Below, one piece after another: positions 1-7,908 of a stretch of DNA of 9,034 nucleotides. The position numbers and the translations under genes were made by a program. The notes under the pieces were generated by a model, which was not told the origin of the DNA, made no database searches, and saw only the letters and a program-made list of their open reading frames with translations. The DNA comes from UBA6164 sp045107135 (GTDB lineage: Bacteria; Patescibacteriota; Gracilibacteria; BD1-5; UBA6164), in assembly GCA_045107135.1 (NCBI GenBank), contig JASFZI010000005.1, positions 1-9,034 on the forward strand, read 5' to 3'. Each line of letters starts with the position of its first letter. The first letter of the stretch is position 1.

Positions 1-987
1 TATGATATTTTAGTGCTTGAATATTGAGTTGATCATCCAGGTGATATGGATTTTCTTCTGGGTATTTGTAAACCTGATTATAGTATCTTTACAAAACTTG
101 ATAAAATCCATTCAGTGCACTTTGATACCCCAAATGGTATATGAGATGAAAAGATAAAACTTCTTCAAAATGCTAAGCTAAAATCATATTTAAATCCACT
201 TGATAATTTTTGTAAAAAGATATTTAATGATATCAGAGGAAATAAAGAATATTTCACAGAAATAGAAAATTATAAATTAGAAAAGAATAATAATATCACT
301 CAAAGTACTTTTGAGTATAAAAAAAAGAAATTCCATACAAATCTTATGTGAAAAGAAAATATAGATTATATAGGATTAGCTTTTCAAATATTAAAAGAGC
401 TTTGATGAGAGGCTATAGAGAATGATTTTATTGAACTAGATATTCAGTCCTGAAGATTCAGTATTTTTGAGTGAATTAAAGGTAATATTTTAATTGATTC
501 AACTTACAATGCTGGACCAGAAAGTATGAAAAAAATGATAGAAAATACTTTTTATATTAGAAACAAGTTGTTTACAGATTACAAAATTATTCTTGTCCTC
601 TGAGAAATGAGAGAGCTGTGATATGATATTGTTTGACCTGAGCATATAAAACTATTTGATTATTCTAAAAATGCAGATGCAATTCTAATGATATGAGATA
701 AAATGAATTATTTATATGAAGAACTTAAAAAAAATAATTATAAATGATTCTTTAAATTTTATTTAAAATCAAGAGATGCAGGAAAAGAGTTAAAAAAATA
801 TTTAGAACAAACAGAAGAAAAATATATTGTTCTCTTTAAATGAAGTCAAAATACTATCTTTACAGAAGAAGCATTGAAGGAAGTATTAATTAATAAAAAT
901 GATGTAAAGAAAATGGTTAGACAAACAGATGATTGGATGATTAAGAAAGAAAAGTTTTTTACATCAATAAATTGAAAGTTATATTAA
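1..987 (+). CDS. murF: MurF-type Mur ligase (UDP-MurNAc-peptide--D-Ala-D-Ala ligase), C-terminal part, 5' truncated by window edge
   Basis: The frame is open from base 1 to TAA at 985-987, giving 328 residues once UGA is read as Gly. The N-terminal part, including the P-loop, lies outside the window. The central-domain motif 'EYGVDHPGD' is at residues 7-15. A 'KPDYSIFTKLDKIHS' segment (24-38) stands where MurF proteins have the 'P..gvitNig.aH' motif, and K51 in 'GDEKIKLL' is the likely carbamylated lysine. The C-terminal ligase domain shows 'DSTYNAGPESM' (166-176), 'ILVLGEMRELG' (197-207) and 'KGSQNTIFTEEAL' (280-292), in the order and spacing typical of MurF. The family adds the D-Ala-D-Ala dipeptide to the UDP-MurNAc peptide in the cytoplasm, using ATP. 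MurF fits better than MurE or MurC because of the 'YNA.P.SM' and 'LG.M.ELG' motifs. It converges on the next gene with only 13 bases between the stop codons. Substrate specificity is inferred from motifs only. Confidence 0.85.
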
Positions 988-1010
988 TAATTAAGATAAA
1001 TTATTTTTTA
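986..1010. terminator. Weak AT-only hairpin between convergent genes
   Basis: A 7-bp inverted repeat (986-992 with 999-1005, loop 993-998) spans both stop codons of the convergent Mur ligase and membrane-protein genes. On the + strand it is followed by a short T run (1004-1009). The stem holds only A-T pairs, so it may be chance in such AT-rich DNA. No other terminator is visible in the 13-base gap. Confidence 0.3.
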
Positions 1011-1573
1011 GTCTTTAACTCTAATAAAATTTCTCTTTTAATCTCTCTTTTCAGTTTTAGGTTGAATTTATTTTTATTCATAGCTATTCTGAAATATCTA
1101 TTTTTTATCATATCAAAAAATTCAAAAACAATTCCAAATAATAGATAAGCATATCAAAGTATAAAAATTAGTGATAATAGTGTGAATGAGTTAGGTACAC
1201 CTAAAATTCTGTTTACGGTATAGTTATCAACAATATTTACAAAAAATATAAATATTAATATTAAAAAGAAAAATTTTATTATTCATTGAGTAAAAGAAAA
1301 ATTATTATATTTAAATTTCTTTAGATTTTTTAATTGTAAATTTAGTGATAAAAAATAGTAATAAATAAATATTAAGAAGTACCAAATAGATACAATAGCG
1401 AAGTATGTATCATTATTGTTAAAAATTTTAAAATACAATAATAAGGCTAATAAAAATACTCAAATTATTCATACTATTTTAGTAGAGCCATTTAATTCTA
1501 AAACTTTATTTTTATAATAATTAAATATATTATATACAATAAAAGGAAAGACTATTAATGAAAGCAAAAACAT
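1001..1573 (-). CDS. Five-helix integral membrane protein, unknown function (paralogue-like partner of 1605-2108)
   Basis: ATG at 1573 to TAA at 1001-1003, 190 aa with UGA as Gly. An in-frame TAA two codons upstream of the ATG fixes the start region. I do not recognise the family. About five hydrophobic segments are visible: near residues 1-18, 32-50, 58-80, 97-115 and 127-152. A strongly basic C-terminal tail ends in 'KLKREIKREILLELKTKK', probably cytoplasmic. There are no cysteines and no catalytic-looking motifs. It is the last gene of the trxB/beta-propeller operon, 31 bases after the preceding stop. Helix order, length and short segments resemble the upstream gene product: an N-terminal 'LL.LI' helix, a second helix with 'GII' followed by an acidic/Asn loop, and a third helix ending in 'LKN' or 'IKN'. 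An ancient tandem duplication is therefore plausible. No Shine-Dalgarno sequence precedes the start. Confidence 0.75.
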
Positions 1574-1604
1574 AAGTTAAATTTTAAGAAATAAGGAAAA
1601 TGAT

Positions 1605-2108
1605 TTATTTTGTGTATTTAATAGATAGTATTTTATTTTCAAATAAAATATAAATACTTGAAAAAATCAATAGTATATACATAAGTATTTCTAATCAGTT
1701 TTCTCAATATAATCTTAGATAATCTGAATATAAAAAATAAATACTAGAAAATAATAGAATTATTATAAAATAAATTTTATCAATTAATATTTCTAGAAAT
1801 CATTTGTTATTATAAATAATATTTTTTTTAGCGTTTTTAATTAATATTTTTTTATATTTAAATAGATAGATTATAAAGGTTGTAAGATAACTTAGAAATA
1901 ATACATAGAAACTATATGTATATGTGTTCCATCCACTTGTTTTAGGTATATTTTGCTCAGAATAATAAATGATGTAAACAAACAATAATGCAAAGGCAAT
2001 TATTCAAGTTAGTTGTATAATTAGAGGAATTTTTTTTATATCTTCTTTGTTTTTTTTATAAATGAAATATGAAATACCAACATAAGTAATTAAAAATAAA
2101 AGAGGCAT
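1605..2108 (-). CDS. Five-helix integral membrane protein, unknown function
   Basis: ATG at 2108 to TAA at 1605-1607, 167 aa with UGA as Gly. An in-frame TAA four codons upstream of the ATG limits the start. I cannot assign a family. Hydrophobic segments lie near residues 1-17, 27-47, 65-85, 110-127 and 140-156, with short Lys-rich connections such as 'YKKNKEDIKK' and 'FKYKKILIKNAKKN' that suggest cytoplasmic loops. A polar loop with 'PKTSGWNTYTYS' after helix 2 is probably external. It lies 27 bases after the beta-propeller gene and 31 bases before the similar membrane protein at 1001-1573, so all are probably co-transcribed. Without recoding only a fragment of it (about 1800-1985) reads as open. 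Its association with a surface beta-propeller suggests an envelope role, which is inference from context only. Confidence 0.75.
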
Positions 2109-2135
2109 AATTATAAAATTATAGATTAAAATATT

Positions 2136-4253
2136 TTAGTAAAATGTAGTTTCTTTAGTTTCATTATCATCTCAAGAGAATAATATAAATCATGGTTCAA
2201 TAAAGAATATAGCTTTGTTTGTAGAACTTTTATAATATCAAACCCTTGAATCATTTATTGAATTTCATCTTGTATTAAAGCTTTCAATCTCTTTTATTCC
2301 AGAATCAACTTCTATTTTTAAGGCTTTTAATCAATGGAAAGTATTTGGTTGACTATACCATTGCCCCATTTGAATAGGTAAATATAATATTTTATCATCT
2401 TTATCCCAGACAAAGGTTCTTGGATTATTTTCTGCTGGACTATGACTAGATTTTCAACTAAATATATATTTATGTTTTTGTATAACTTCAATTTGATTTC
2501 ATATATTTTTTTTATCATAATCTATTTCATATAGATCAATCTTAACATTATTATTTTCTTGTCATATTCCAATTAAATATTCTTTATTTCATATTTTACC
2601 ATAAGGATGTAAATAGCTTGAATAACCTGGAATATGAAGTTCTCAAATAATTTTTGGATTAGATGGAATATGTAAGTCTATAACAAAAAGTGGATCTGTT
2701 TGTCTGAAAGTAACTAAAAATGCTTTATCTCATATAAATCTAGATGACTTGAATTGTTCATTTGGTTTTATGTTTTCAAGTGTTCATATTAATTTAAATT
2801 TCTTATCAAATACATACAAAGAAGCATCTCTATCTCTAGATCAATTTGTAGTAAATATTCTAAAATATCATTCATCTTCATCCATAGAATATTGATTTAT
2901 TGGTTTTCAAGGGACAACAGATGTTTTTAAATATTTTAAATTATTTTCATGATAAGATAATTTTGAAATAGATGTAAAATTATTTGATGCAAATTCTTTA
3001 TAACATATATCTATATAATCACATTTCCATTTTTCTGCTTGATAGTAAGAATTAACCAAATATAAATTATCAAGTGTCATATGAATTTCACCATTTTTTA
3101 AATTTCAAAATAATAAAACTTGAGAACTATTATCTTCTTTATTATTTATATTAATAGTTGAAATAATATTGAAGTTTAAATTTTCTATTGGTTCTTTTAA
3201 GTCTTTGTTACTATAAAATAATTTAAAATCAGTTAATTTTTGTGATTCTCAATTTGAACTTAAATTATTAGAATCAAATTTGTACGAATATGACTCTAGC
3301 TCCTCTTTTAATTCTTCAAATAATTCTTTATTAATTCAAGTATTTTGAATTTTTATTCAGGTAAAAAAGCTAATAAATTCTCAAAAATTACTCGTTTTAT
3401 CATTATTAATTATATTACAAAATTTACTTTTAAAAGGAGCAAGAGAGTAATCACTAATTAAATATAAATTTTCATCTATTAATCTAGATTTAAAATAATC
3501 TCATTTTGTTTCAAAAATTTTGAAAAGTTCAATTTCTCTATTTTCTAAATTTGAAATATCATAAATTCAAACAATTGTATTGTTATTATTATATGCTTTT
3601 TTTGAAGCAAGATAAATTAGTTTATTATCATTAACAAATAGTTCTGGTTTTATAGTAAGATTTGATGGTATATTTATAGTAGAAATAGCTTCCACTTTTT
3701 TTAAATCTATAGTTTCTCAATCTAAAGGAGATTTTATTATATGAATTTTTGAAGTATTTTTTGAAAAATAAAAAATATAATCTTTTGTTTGTTTTAAAAT
3801 ATCTCATTCATCGACTTTTTGTTTTTGAATATTTGTCTGAGAAAAACTAATATATTGAGTAACCTTTTGTTCAGATTGATTTCAATCAAAATCAATAGAA
3901 GATGATAATATATCGTTAAATTCAAAACTAATACTATCACTTGTATTCATGCTTCATTTAATACTATTTGAAGCACCAAAATTAATTCATCATGCAGAAC
4001 CTCTTAAGCTTTCTTTATATATGATTTCATTTTTAGGTTCACATGATTCCTGAATTTTATCATATATATTTTTTACTATTATATTTTCAAAATCATTTTT
4101 ATTATCTATAGTTTTTATTTTCAAATCTTCAGCTGAAAAAGTTAAATCAACTTTTCAGTTAGCAAAAAATATAAAATAAGTTATTAATAAAATAATTCAG
4201 ATAATTGGATATATTATTTTTTTATTTTTCAAAAGTTTATTTTTTTTATTCAT
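2136..4253 (-). CDS. Membrane-anchored extracellular beta-propeller protein (PF09826-type beta-propeller domain)
   Basis: ATG at 4253 to TAA at 2136-2138, 705 aa with UGA as Gly. An N-terminal basic stretch is followed by one hydrophobic helix (about residues 13-31), so the bulk is expected outside the membrane as an uncleaved anchor or signal. The domain hallmark 'TNIQKQKVDEGDILKQT' (140-156) matches the family pattern 'TN.Q..GVDE.DIVKTDG'. Further on, 'FRQTDPLFVIDL' (around D520) leads into 'IPGYSSYLHPYG' and 'LIGIGQ', the most conserved block of this propeller family. The repeats are WD40-like blades with no enzymatic motif. Members are described as secreted or anchored proteins distantly related to WD-40, and their biochemical role is largely unknown. 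A few cysteines (C71, one in 'FCN', two in 'KCDYIDIC') could form extracellular disulfides. It is the second gene of a four-gene operon, 29 bases after trxB and 27 before the membrane proteins. The family call is confident, the function is not. Confidence 0.85.
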
Positions 4254-4282
4254 ATATAAATTAATTGTTATTATAAAATATT

Positions 4283-5185
4283 TTATTTCATATTCTCTTC
4301 ATGAACACTATTTGCAGCTAAACATCATTCAGCTGCTGACATTATAGTTTGTCTAAATTTGTTAGAGTTTGTAGTTACATCTCAAGCAGCAAATAATCAT
4401 TTTACAGAAGTTTCTTGTCTTTCATCAACAATTAGACATCATTCATCATCTTTTTTTAAATCAAAATTATCAACAACTTGAGTATTTGGAATAGTTCAAA
4501 TTGCAACAAATATTCAATCAGCTTTTAGCTCTTTTCATGATTTAAGTTTTACTCAAGTCATTCATAAAACATCACCAGTTATTTCTTTGATTTCTTCATT
4601 TAATACAAGTTCAATATTGTCTTTACTTTTCATTTTTTCAATCCAAGAATTTTCAGCTCTAAAAGTATCTCTTCTATGAACTAGATAAACTTTATTACAA
4701 ATATCTGATAAATATAGAGCTTCTGTTACAGCTGTATTTCAACCTCAAGCCATAATAACATCTCTTCATTTAAAAAACATTCAGTCACAAGTGGCACAAT
4801 AGCTTACTCATTTTCACAAGAATTCTTTTTCTCATGTAACTCATAGATGTCTATAATTATTACCAGTAGCAATAATTACATATTTTGCTTTAAACTCTTT
4901 TCATCCAGTTGTTTTTATATGAAAATGATTATCATGCTTTGTAATTTCGCTTACCAATTCAGTTAATATTTCTGAACCAGAAGTTTCAGCGTGTTCTTTA
5001 AAATTATCCATGATTTCTTTCCCAGGAGCAGAAAGAGTCCCAGGATAATTTTCCACCTTATGAGAAGTAGCCAAAGCTCATCCAGGTTGACCTCAAATGA
5101 TTATATTTTTTAATTTGTACCTACTAGCATACATCCCAGCAGGGTATCAAGCACTTCCAGCTCATATTATTATTACATCGTACAT
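4283..5185 (-). CDS. trxB: Thioredoxin reductase (NADPH, FAD flavoprotein)
   Basis: ATG at 5185 to TAA at 4283-4285, 300 aa with UGA as Gly, the normal length for low-molecular-weight thioredoxin reductase. The FAD-binding Rossmann motif 'GAGSAG' is at 8-13 and 'VENYPG' at 44-49. The redox-active disulfide motif is C130-A-T-C133, followed by D134-G135. The NADPH-binding 'GGGNTA' is at 147-152, with 'HRRDTFRA' (170-177) supporting NADPH preference. The closing FAD motif 'GLFAAGDV' is at 263-270. The enzyme passes electrons from NADPH through FAD and the CATC disulfide to thioredoxin in the cytoplasm. About 22 of its 33 glycines are UGA-coded, including G8, the Gly after CATCD and two of the three in GGGN. 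It is the first gene of the minus-strand operon and is divergent from hflX. No thioredoxin gene is present in the window. Confidence 0.96.
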
Positions 5186-5315
5186 AATATTTTAGTTTAG
5201 AATTTATGTTATTATTAAGTTTAATAAAGATATATATTTTGTAAAGACAATATTTGATTTAAATAAACTAATATGTATAATTTAAAACAAGTATAATTAA
5301 ATATAATAAAAAACA
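5186..5315. promoter_or_regulatory. Divergent intergenic region between trxB (-) and hflX (+)
   Basis: This is 130 bases of almost pure A+T between divergently transcribed genes, so it must carry promoters for both. A minus-strand -35-like TTTACA (plus-strand TGTAAA at 5240-5245) could serve trxB, but its -10 partner is poor. No operator-like dyad and no Shine-Dalgarno sequence is visible at either end. Confidence 0.5.
5254..5281 (+). promoter_or_regulatory. Candidate sigma70-type promoter of hflX
   Basis: TTGATT (5254-5259) and a consensus TATAAT (5276-5281) are separated by 16 bases. A start of transcription near 5288 would leave a leader of about 28 bases before the hflX ATG. Other TATAAT copies at 5292-5297 and 5302-5307 show how easily this hexamer arises here, so the call is tentative. 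Confidence 0.4.
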
Positions 5316-6542
5316 ATGACAAGACATAAATCAGATAGAGAATTAGAGCAGATTCAACAGAATTTAGAATATGGTGATAATGAGTTGAGGGTTTTTATTG
5401 CGGACATACTTCCTGCAGATGCCGAAATTAGGCATAATATGGAGGATAGGATGAAGGAACTTGAAAATTTGGTGAATACATATGGTTGAGTAGTTATAGT
5501 TAAGCATATTCAAAATAAGGCAATTCCTGATTATAGGACATTTATTGGAGAAGGGAGATTAGAGGAAATAATTGAAGAAATGAAAAAAGAAAAAGCAAAT
5601 ATACTTATTTTATGAAATATATTGAAGGCAAAACAAATTTATTTAATAAATGAAAAATTAAAACCAATTTGAGCGAAGGCTTGGGATAGAGTTGATTTAA
5701 TCTTAAAAATATTTGAAAAAAATGCTAAATCAAAAGAAGCTAAACTTCAAATAGAATTAGCTTCTATAAAACATATGTGACCAAGGATTTTTGGTATGGG
5801 TATGGAGCTTTCAAAACAGTGATGATGAGTATGAACGAGATGAAAATGAGAAACAAATACAGAAATAATGAAAAGACATTTAAGAAAAAAAGAACAGCAT
5901 ATTAGAAAAGAGTTAGAGCGTTTTGCAAAAGTTAGAGCACAACATAGACAATGAAGAAATAGAAAATGAATTAAAACGGTTTGAATTGTTGGTTATACAA
6001 ATGCATGAAAATCGACTCTTACAAATTCGTTAACAAAAAAATGAGTATTAGTAGAGGATAAACTTTTTGCAACTCTTGGAACAAGTGTATGAAAAATGTT
6101 TATAGAGGCTACATATGACGAAAAGACTTGAGTGTATATTCCACCAAAAGAAGTTTTAATAAATGATACTATTTGATTTATTAGAGAATTACCACCAAAA
6201 TTAATAGAAGCTTTTAAATCAACACTTGAAGATTCTATAGAATCAAATTTATTATTACATGTTATTGATTGTAGTGATGAAAAATTAGAAATAAAATTGA
6301 AGGTTGTTGAGGAAATTTTAGAAACAATTTGAGCTAAGCAAAAAAGAATATATGTATTTAATAAAAGTGATTTTTTAAGTAATGAAGAATATATTATTGA
6401 GGTAGATTGAGAAGAGCATAAGTATAAAAATAAACAGCAATATTTAGAAGAAAAATATTCAGAATTAAATCCTATTTTTATTTCAGCTACAAATAAAGAT
6501 AATTTAGAAAATCTTAAAGAAAAAATTGTTAACTCTTTATAA
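5316..6542 (+). CDS. hflX: GTPase HflX
   Basis: ATG at 5316 to TAA at 6540-6542, 408 aa with UGA as Gly. The N-terminal HflX domain covers about residues 20-130, with 'FIGEGRLEEI' at 76-85. A coiled linker carries the Gly-rich signature 'SKQGGGVGTRGKGET' (166-180), whose six glycines are all UGA. The G domain shows G1 'GYTNAGKST' (226-234), G3 'NDTIGF' (283-288), G4 'NKSD' (349-352) and G5 'ISA' (389-391). HflX binds the large ribosomal subunit and uses GTP to split or rescue stalled ribosomes under stress. Switch I reads 'LFATLGTSVGK', unlike the usual 'LFATLDPTTR', which is a family-level oddity. Of 28 glycines, 20 are UGA. It is followed 8 bases later by a small HEPN-like gene, so the two are probably co-transcribed. 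The identification is firm. Confidence 0.96.
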
Positions 6543-6550
6543 AATAAAAT

Positions 6551-6952
6551 ATGGAAATTATTTTAGTAGTACTAGGTCTCGTATTTATATTATGAATATT
6601 TTTAATTATAAAATATTCAAAATGAAAAAAATTAACATCACACCAAAAATCTCTTATATTAAGAAACTATAAACGTGTTTCAGCAAATAAGGATTACAAA
6701 CACCAGATTATAGATTTTGATAAGTTGTATCATAAAATACTATGAGAGCTAGATTATAAAGGATCTTTTTGACAAATATTAAAGCAGAATCCTAGAGTTA
6801 TTAATGATATTAATAAAGTATGGGAATTGCATAAATTAAGAAATAAATTGGTTCATGAATTTGATTCATTATCAGAAGATATTTTAAAAAGGAAATCAAA
6901 TGAGTATGATAAATTAATTAAAAGATTGATAAATGAAGTAACAAAAAAATAA
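6551..6952 (+). CDS. Membrane-anchored HEPN-like small protein, function unknown
   Basis: ATG at 6551 to TAA at 6950-6952, 133 aa with UGA as Gly. It starts 8 bases after the hflX stop, so it is almost certainly in the same transcript. One N-terminal hydrophobic helix (residues 3-20) is followed by a basic stretch and a helical cytoplasmic domain. That domain contains 'IIDFDKLYHKILGELDYKG' (53-71) and 'WELHKLRNKLVHEFD' (91-105). The R97-N-x3-H102 core matches the R-x4-6-H motif of HEPN domains. Small proteins with a 'DKLL...LG..G' and 'W..HKLRN..AHE' layout are common in candidate phyla radiation genomes, to my knowledge without a tested function. HEPN domains often act as RNases, so a link to the ribosome-associated HflX is thinkable but is only inference from adjacency. 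The final Lys codons form the A-run that abuts the cloverleaf element. Confidence 0.8.
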
Positions 6953-7041
6953 ATCCACCCTAAATTCCCTCCTTTGAGAAAGGAGGGAGGCTACAAATGA
7001 GCCCTCTTCCTTTTTAAAAGGAAGAGATTCAGAGATGGATT
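6951..7041. repeat. Cloverleaf-like element: three abutting hairpins within an outer stem; REP/MITE-like and probable bidirectional terminator
   Basis: The outer inverted repeat AATCCA (6952-6957) pairs with TGGATT (7036-7041), and 6963-6965 pairs with 7027-7029. Inside lie three hairpins with no base between them. Hairpin 1 is 6966-6975 with 6979-6988, 10 bp with loop GAG. Hairpin 2 is GGCT/AGCC, 6989-6992 with 7000-7003, loop of 7. Hairpin 3 is 7004-7014 with 7016-7026, an 11-bp near-perfect palindrome. The stems are much richer in C and G than anything else in the window and purine/pyrimidine-biased (CCCTCC, CTCTTCC). It fills nearly all of the gap between two convergent genes. A T-run follows on the + strand (7044-7049), and an A-run (6943-6949) is a T-run on the other strand, so it could terminate both transcripts. 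Its mobile nature is inferred from architecture only. Confidence 0.75.
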
Positions 7042-7047
7042 AGTTTT

Positions 7048-7857
7048 TTATTTATTTTTTATTACTTCCCAAACAAATACAAAAATAGCATTCCATAATC
7101 TTTTTAGCCTATCAATTTTTTTTGGCCCAGTTATTAAACGGTATAGCCATTCTAGGCCAAAGCTTCTGAATATTTTAGGAGCTCTTTTTTGAAATCAGAT
7201 AAAGTAGTCAAAGCTTGATCAAATTCATAATCACAATTTAATATTTGAGCATTTCTCCATTATTTCTACTATAGATTGTTCCTGTTTCTTCATTCATAGG
7301 GTAGAGAATATTATTTTTGAATCAGACTTAGAAATAGTATATATTATTTTTTCTTTTTCTGAGTTATTATATATAAAATAATCAAAATCTAATTTTGGAA
7401 ATTTTTCTTTTATTAATTTTGGAAATTTCTTTTGAGATTCTACCTTTTTATAATCTGTAGGATTATATAAATCAATAATAGTTATTTTAATTTTATTTTG
7501 TTCGGCATATTTAACAAGATCAAATGTTAAATCACTTCAACAAATTCTATCTCAATATTTTCAATATAAAAATTTTCTTCTGAAAAAAAGATTAAATAAA
7601 AAATAGGGTAACAAAAGAGTATTAATAATTTTTGGGAATTTATTATCTAATATTTGAAAAGCAATATAAAGACCTATCCCATCAGGAGTTAGATACGTTG
7701 CCTTGTTTAAAAGCTCTTTGAGCTCTATATCAGTTTTTGTTTTTAAAAGTATTTCAGGATTTGGAGTAAAAACAATATTCTGTTTTCAGAGATTTGTTAT
7801 TTCTCTTAGAAAATTATTATATTTAAGATTATCTAGTTTTATTCAAAAGATTTGCAT
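7048..7857 (-). CDS. WecB/TagA/CpsF-family glycosyltransferase (GT26)
   Basis: ATG at 7857 to TAA at 7048-7050, 269 aa with UGA as Gly. An in-frame TAA four codons upstream sets the start. Family motifs in order are 'TPNPEIL' (31-37), 'PDGIGL' (58-63), 'GSDLTFDL' (107-114), 'FSTLGMKKQE' (184-193), 'GLGIGSSFDYFIG' (209-221), 'KRAPK' (224-228) and the C-terminal appendage 'GLEWLYRL' (234-241) with 'GPKKIDRLKRL'. D59 is where the family's catalytic Asp sits, with T31 in the substrate pocket. Family members transfer N-acetylmannosamine or related UDP-sugars to lipid-linked glycans at the inner face of the membrane. The segment between DGIG and GSDL is longer than usual and holds a hydrophobic run (about 78-92). 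It is divergent from the GT4 gene and converges on the HEPN-like gene. The exact sugar cannot be told. Confidence 0.88.
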
Positions 7858-7908
7858 ATATCTATTTTAGATTTATTATTATATAAATAGTATAAATAAA
7901 TAAAAAAA
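7858..7908. promoter_or_regulatory. Short divergent promoter region between two glycosyltransferases
   Basis: These 51 AT-only-like bases separate the divergent WecB-family and GT4 genes and should contain start signals for both. TATAAA-like -10 candidates occur at 7881-7886 and 7891-7896 on the + strand. No clear -35 box, operator dyad or Shine-Dalgarno sequence is seen. Part of the promoters may lie inside the coding regions. Confidence 0.35.

Noticed and set aside
2327..2518. Minus-strand open frame read in another frame inside the beta-propeller gene
   Set aside because: The 705-aa beta-propeller frame covers it and carries clear family motifs.
6981..7017. AGGAGG followed by an ATG at 6997-6999 as a small gene
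   Set aside because: The frame ends after six codons and lies wholly inside the cloverleaf element. The AGGAGG is one arm of a hairpin.
6951..7041. tRNA gene, suggested by the cloverleaf shape
   Set aside because: Arm lengths do not match a tRNA: stems of 10 and 11 bp with loops of 3 and 1, and no T-loop or anticodon-loop consensus.
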